In this document: in pieces, positions 11,903 to 12,354 of the stretch | Layout of the letters: every line of letters starts with the position of its first letter | How positions within the stretch are numbered: position 1 is the first letter of the stretch | Source of the DNA: an uncultured Eubacteriales bacterium | GTDB lineage: Bacteria > Bacillota > Clostridia > Christensenellales > CAG-917 | Assembly: GCA_900553825.1 (NCBI GenBank) | Contig: USEV01000011.1 | Location: forward strand, 1 to 12,354 | DNA length: 12,354 nucleotides | Direction of reading: 5' to 3' | Translations under genes and position numbers: made by a program | Notes under the pieces: generated by a model | Databases searched by the model: none | What the model was told of the DNA's origin: nothing | What the model saw: the letters and a program-made list of their open reading frames with translations, nothing else

Positions 11903-12354
11903 GGAGGGGCAGGAGCCATAGTAATACCCCCTGCGGGGGCTTCCGTTGGCTCCTTTCGGGGGATTCAATGCTTTGCACCTCTTGCGAGGTGTTATTTTTA
12001 TGCCCCGCCCGCGCTTCGGCAAGCCGAGACGGGCGGTAAAGTTGTGTGGAGCAAAAAGACAAAAAACGCAGATGGAGGGGCAGGAGCCATAGTAATACCC
12101 CCTGCGGGGGCTTCCGTCGGCTCCTTTCGGGGATTCAATGCTTTGCACCTCTTGCGAGGTGTTATTTTTATGCCCCGCCCGCGCTTCGGCAAGCCGAGAC
12201 GGGCGGTAAAGTTGTGTGGAGCAAAAAGACAAAAAACGCAGATGGAGGGGCAGGAGCCATAGTAATACCCCCTGCGGGGGCTTCCGTCGGCTCCTTTCGG
12301 GGGATTCAATGCTTTGCACCTCTTGCGAGGTGTTATTTTTATGCCCCGCCCGCG
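11903..12354. repeat. Tandem array of 170-171-bp structured repeats (runs off the window)
   Basis: Three copies begin with GGAGGGGCAGGAGCC at 11903, 12074 and 12244. The first is 171 bp and the second 170 bp, differing by one G in a G-run; the third is cut by the window end after 111 bp. The only other visible difference is GTTGGC versus GTCGGC. Each unit folds into three blocks, given here for copy 2. The first is a stem AGGAGCC/GGCTCCT (12082-12088 with 12119-12125) enclosing CCCCC-TGC-GGGGG. The second is a CACCTC-TTGC-GAGGTG hairpin followed by TTATTTTT. The third is CCGCCCG/CGGGCGG (12175-12181 with 12200-12206) around a CTTCGGCAAGCCGAG hairpin. No transposase or known element is present. 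The copy number is unknown because the array is open-ended. Confidence 0.92.
11975..11999 (+). terminator. Terminator-like hairpin in repeat copy 1
   Basis: GCACCTC-TTGC-GAGGTGT followed by TATTTTTA on the plus strand. The same element recurs at 12145-12169 and 12316-12340, so every repeat copy carries a candidate plus-strand intrinsic terminator. The six- to seven-base stem is modest. Confidence 0.55.

Noticed and set aside
11642..12319. A 225-residue repeat protein fused to the CMD domain
   Set aside because: The frame through the repeats depends on a 171-bp copy being in phase; the 170-bp copy shifts frame. There is no ribosome site or family match, and the units look like RNA hairpins rather than protein repeats.
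11903..12354. CRISPR array
   Set aside because: Units are about 170 bp and identical throughout, with no short repeat alternating with unique spacers and no cas gene nearby.

Overview
The window looks like an assembled metagenomic contig from an uncultured, GC-rich member of the Clostridia/Firmicutes. The lineage is inferred from GGAGG-type ribosome sites, sigma-A-type promoters, intrinsic terminators and the gene families present. It does not come from a marker gene. Bases 1-41 are not biological: they are the Illumina Nextera read-2 adapter with the 19-base Tn5 mosaic end, preceded by what looks like part of an i7 index. The native sequence starts at 42.

Layout. Bases 42-727 (minus) hold the N-terminal part of a galactose-mutarotase-like protein. 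Next is a GH20 beta-N-acetylhexosaminidase (846-2354, minus). Divergent from it is a two-gene operon (2507-3891, plus): a small membrane protein overlapping by ATGA a DUF1624/HGSNAT-like membrane acyltransferase. A T-poor repetitive spacer and a bidirectional terminator separate this from a convergent apgM-type phosphoglycerate mutase (4116-5324, minus). Divergent from apgM is a GH127-like (DUF1680) protein (5509-7455, plus), followed by a bacterial PH-domain membrane protein (7531-8103, plus) and another bidirectional terminator. On the minus strand, 11464 down to 8265, come an HSL-type alpha/beta hydrolase, a condensation-domain-like acyltransferase (HxxxDG) and a four-helix membrane protein. 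The right end holds the 3' part of a carboxymuconolactone-decarboxylase-family gene whose 5' part is replaced by a tandem array of about 170-bp repeats running off the window.

How the genes may work together. The left half suggests use of glycans rich in N-acetylhexosamine and arabinose-type sugars: GH20, a GH127 relative, a mutarotase-like protein and an HGSNAT-like acyltransferase that could acetylate a glycan at the membrane. None of the glycosidases has a signal peptide, so they would act on imported oligosaccharides. The right half (hydrolase, condensation-like acyltransferase, membrane protein) has no assignable pathway. Six promoters can be read with good hexamers and exactly 17-base spacers. 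Several lie almost on top of the start codon, and one predicts a leaderless GTG-initiated mRNA.

No defence system, CRISPR array, prophage, tRNA or rRNA was seen. The most unusual items are the structured 170-bp repeat array that truncates the CMD gene, the GH127-like protein apparently lacking the family's zinc/nucleophile cysteines, and the predicted leaderless operon.
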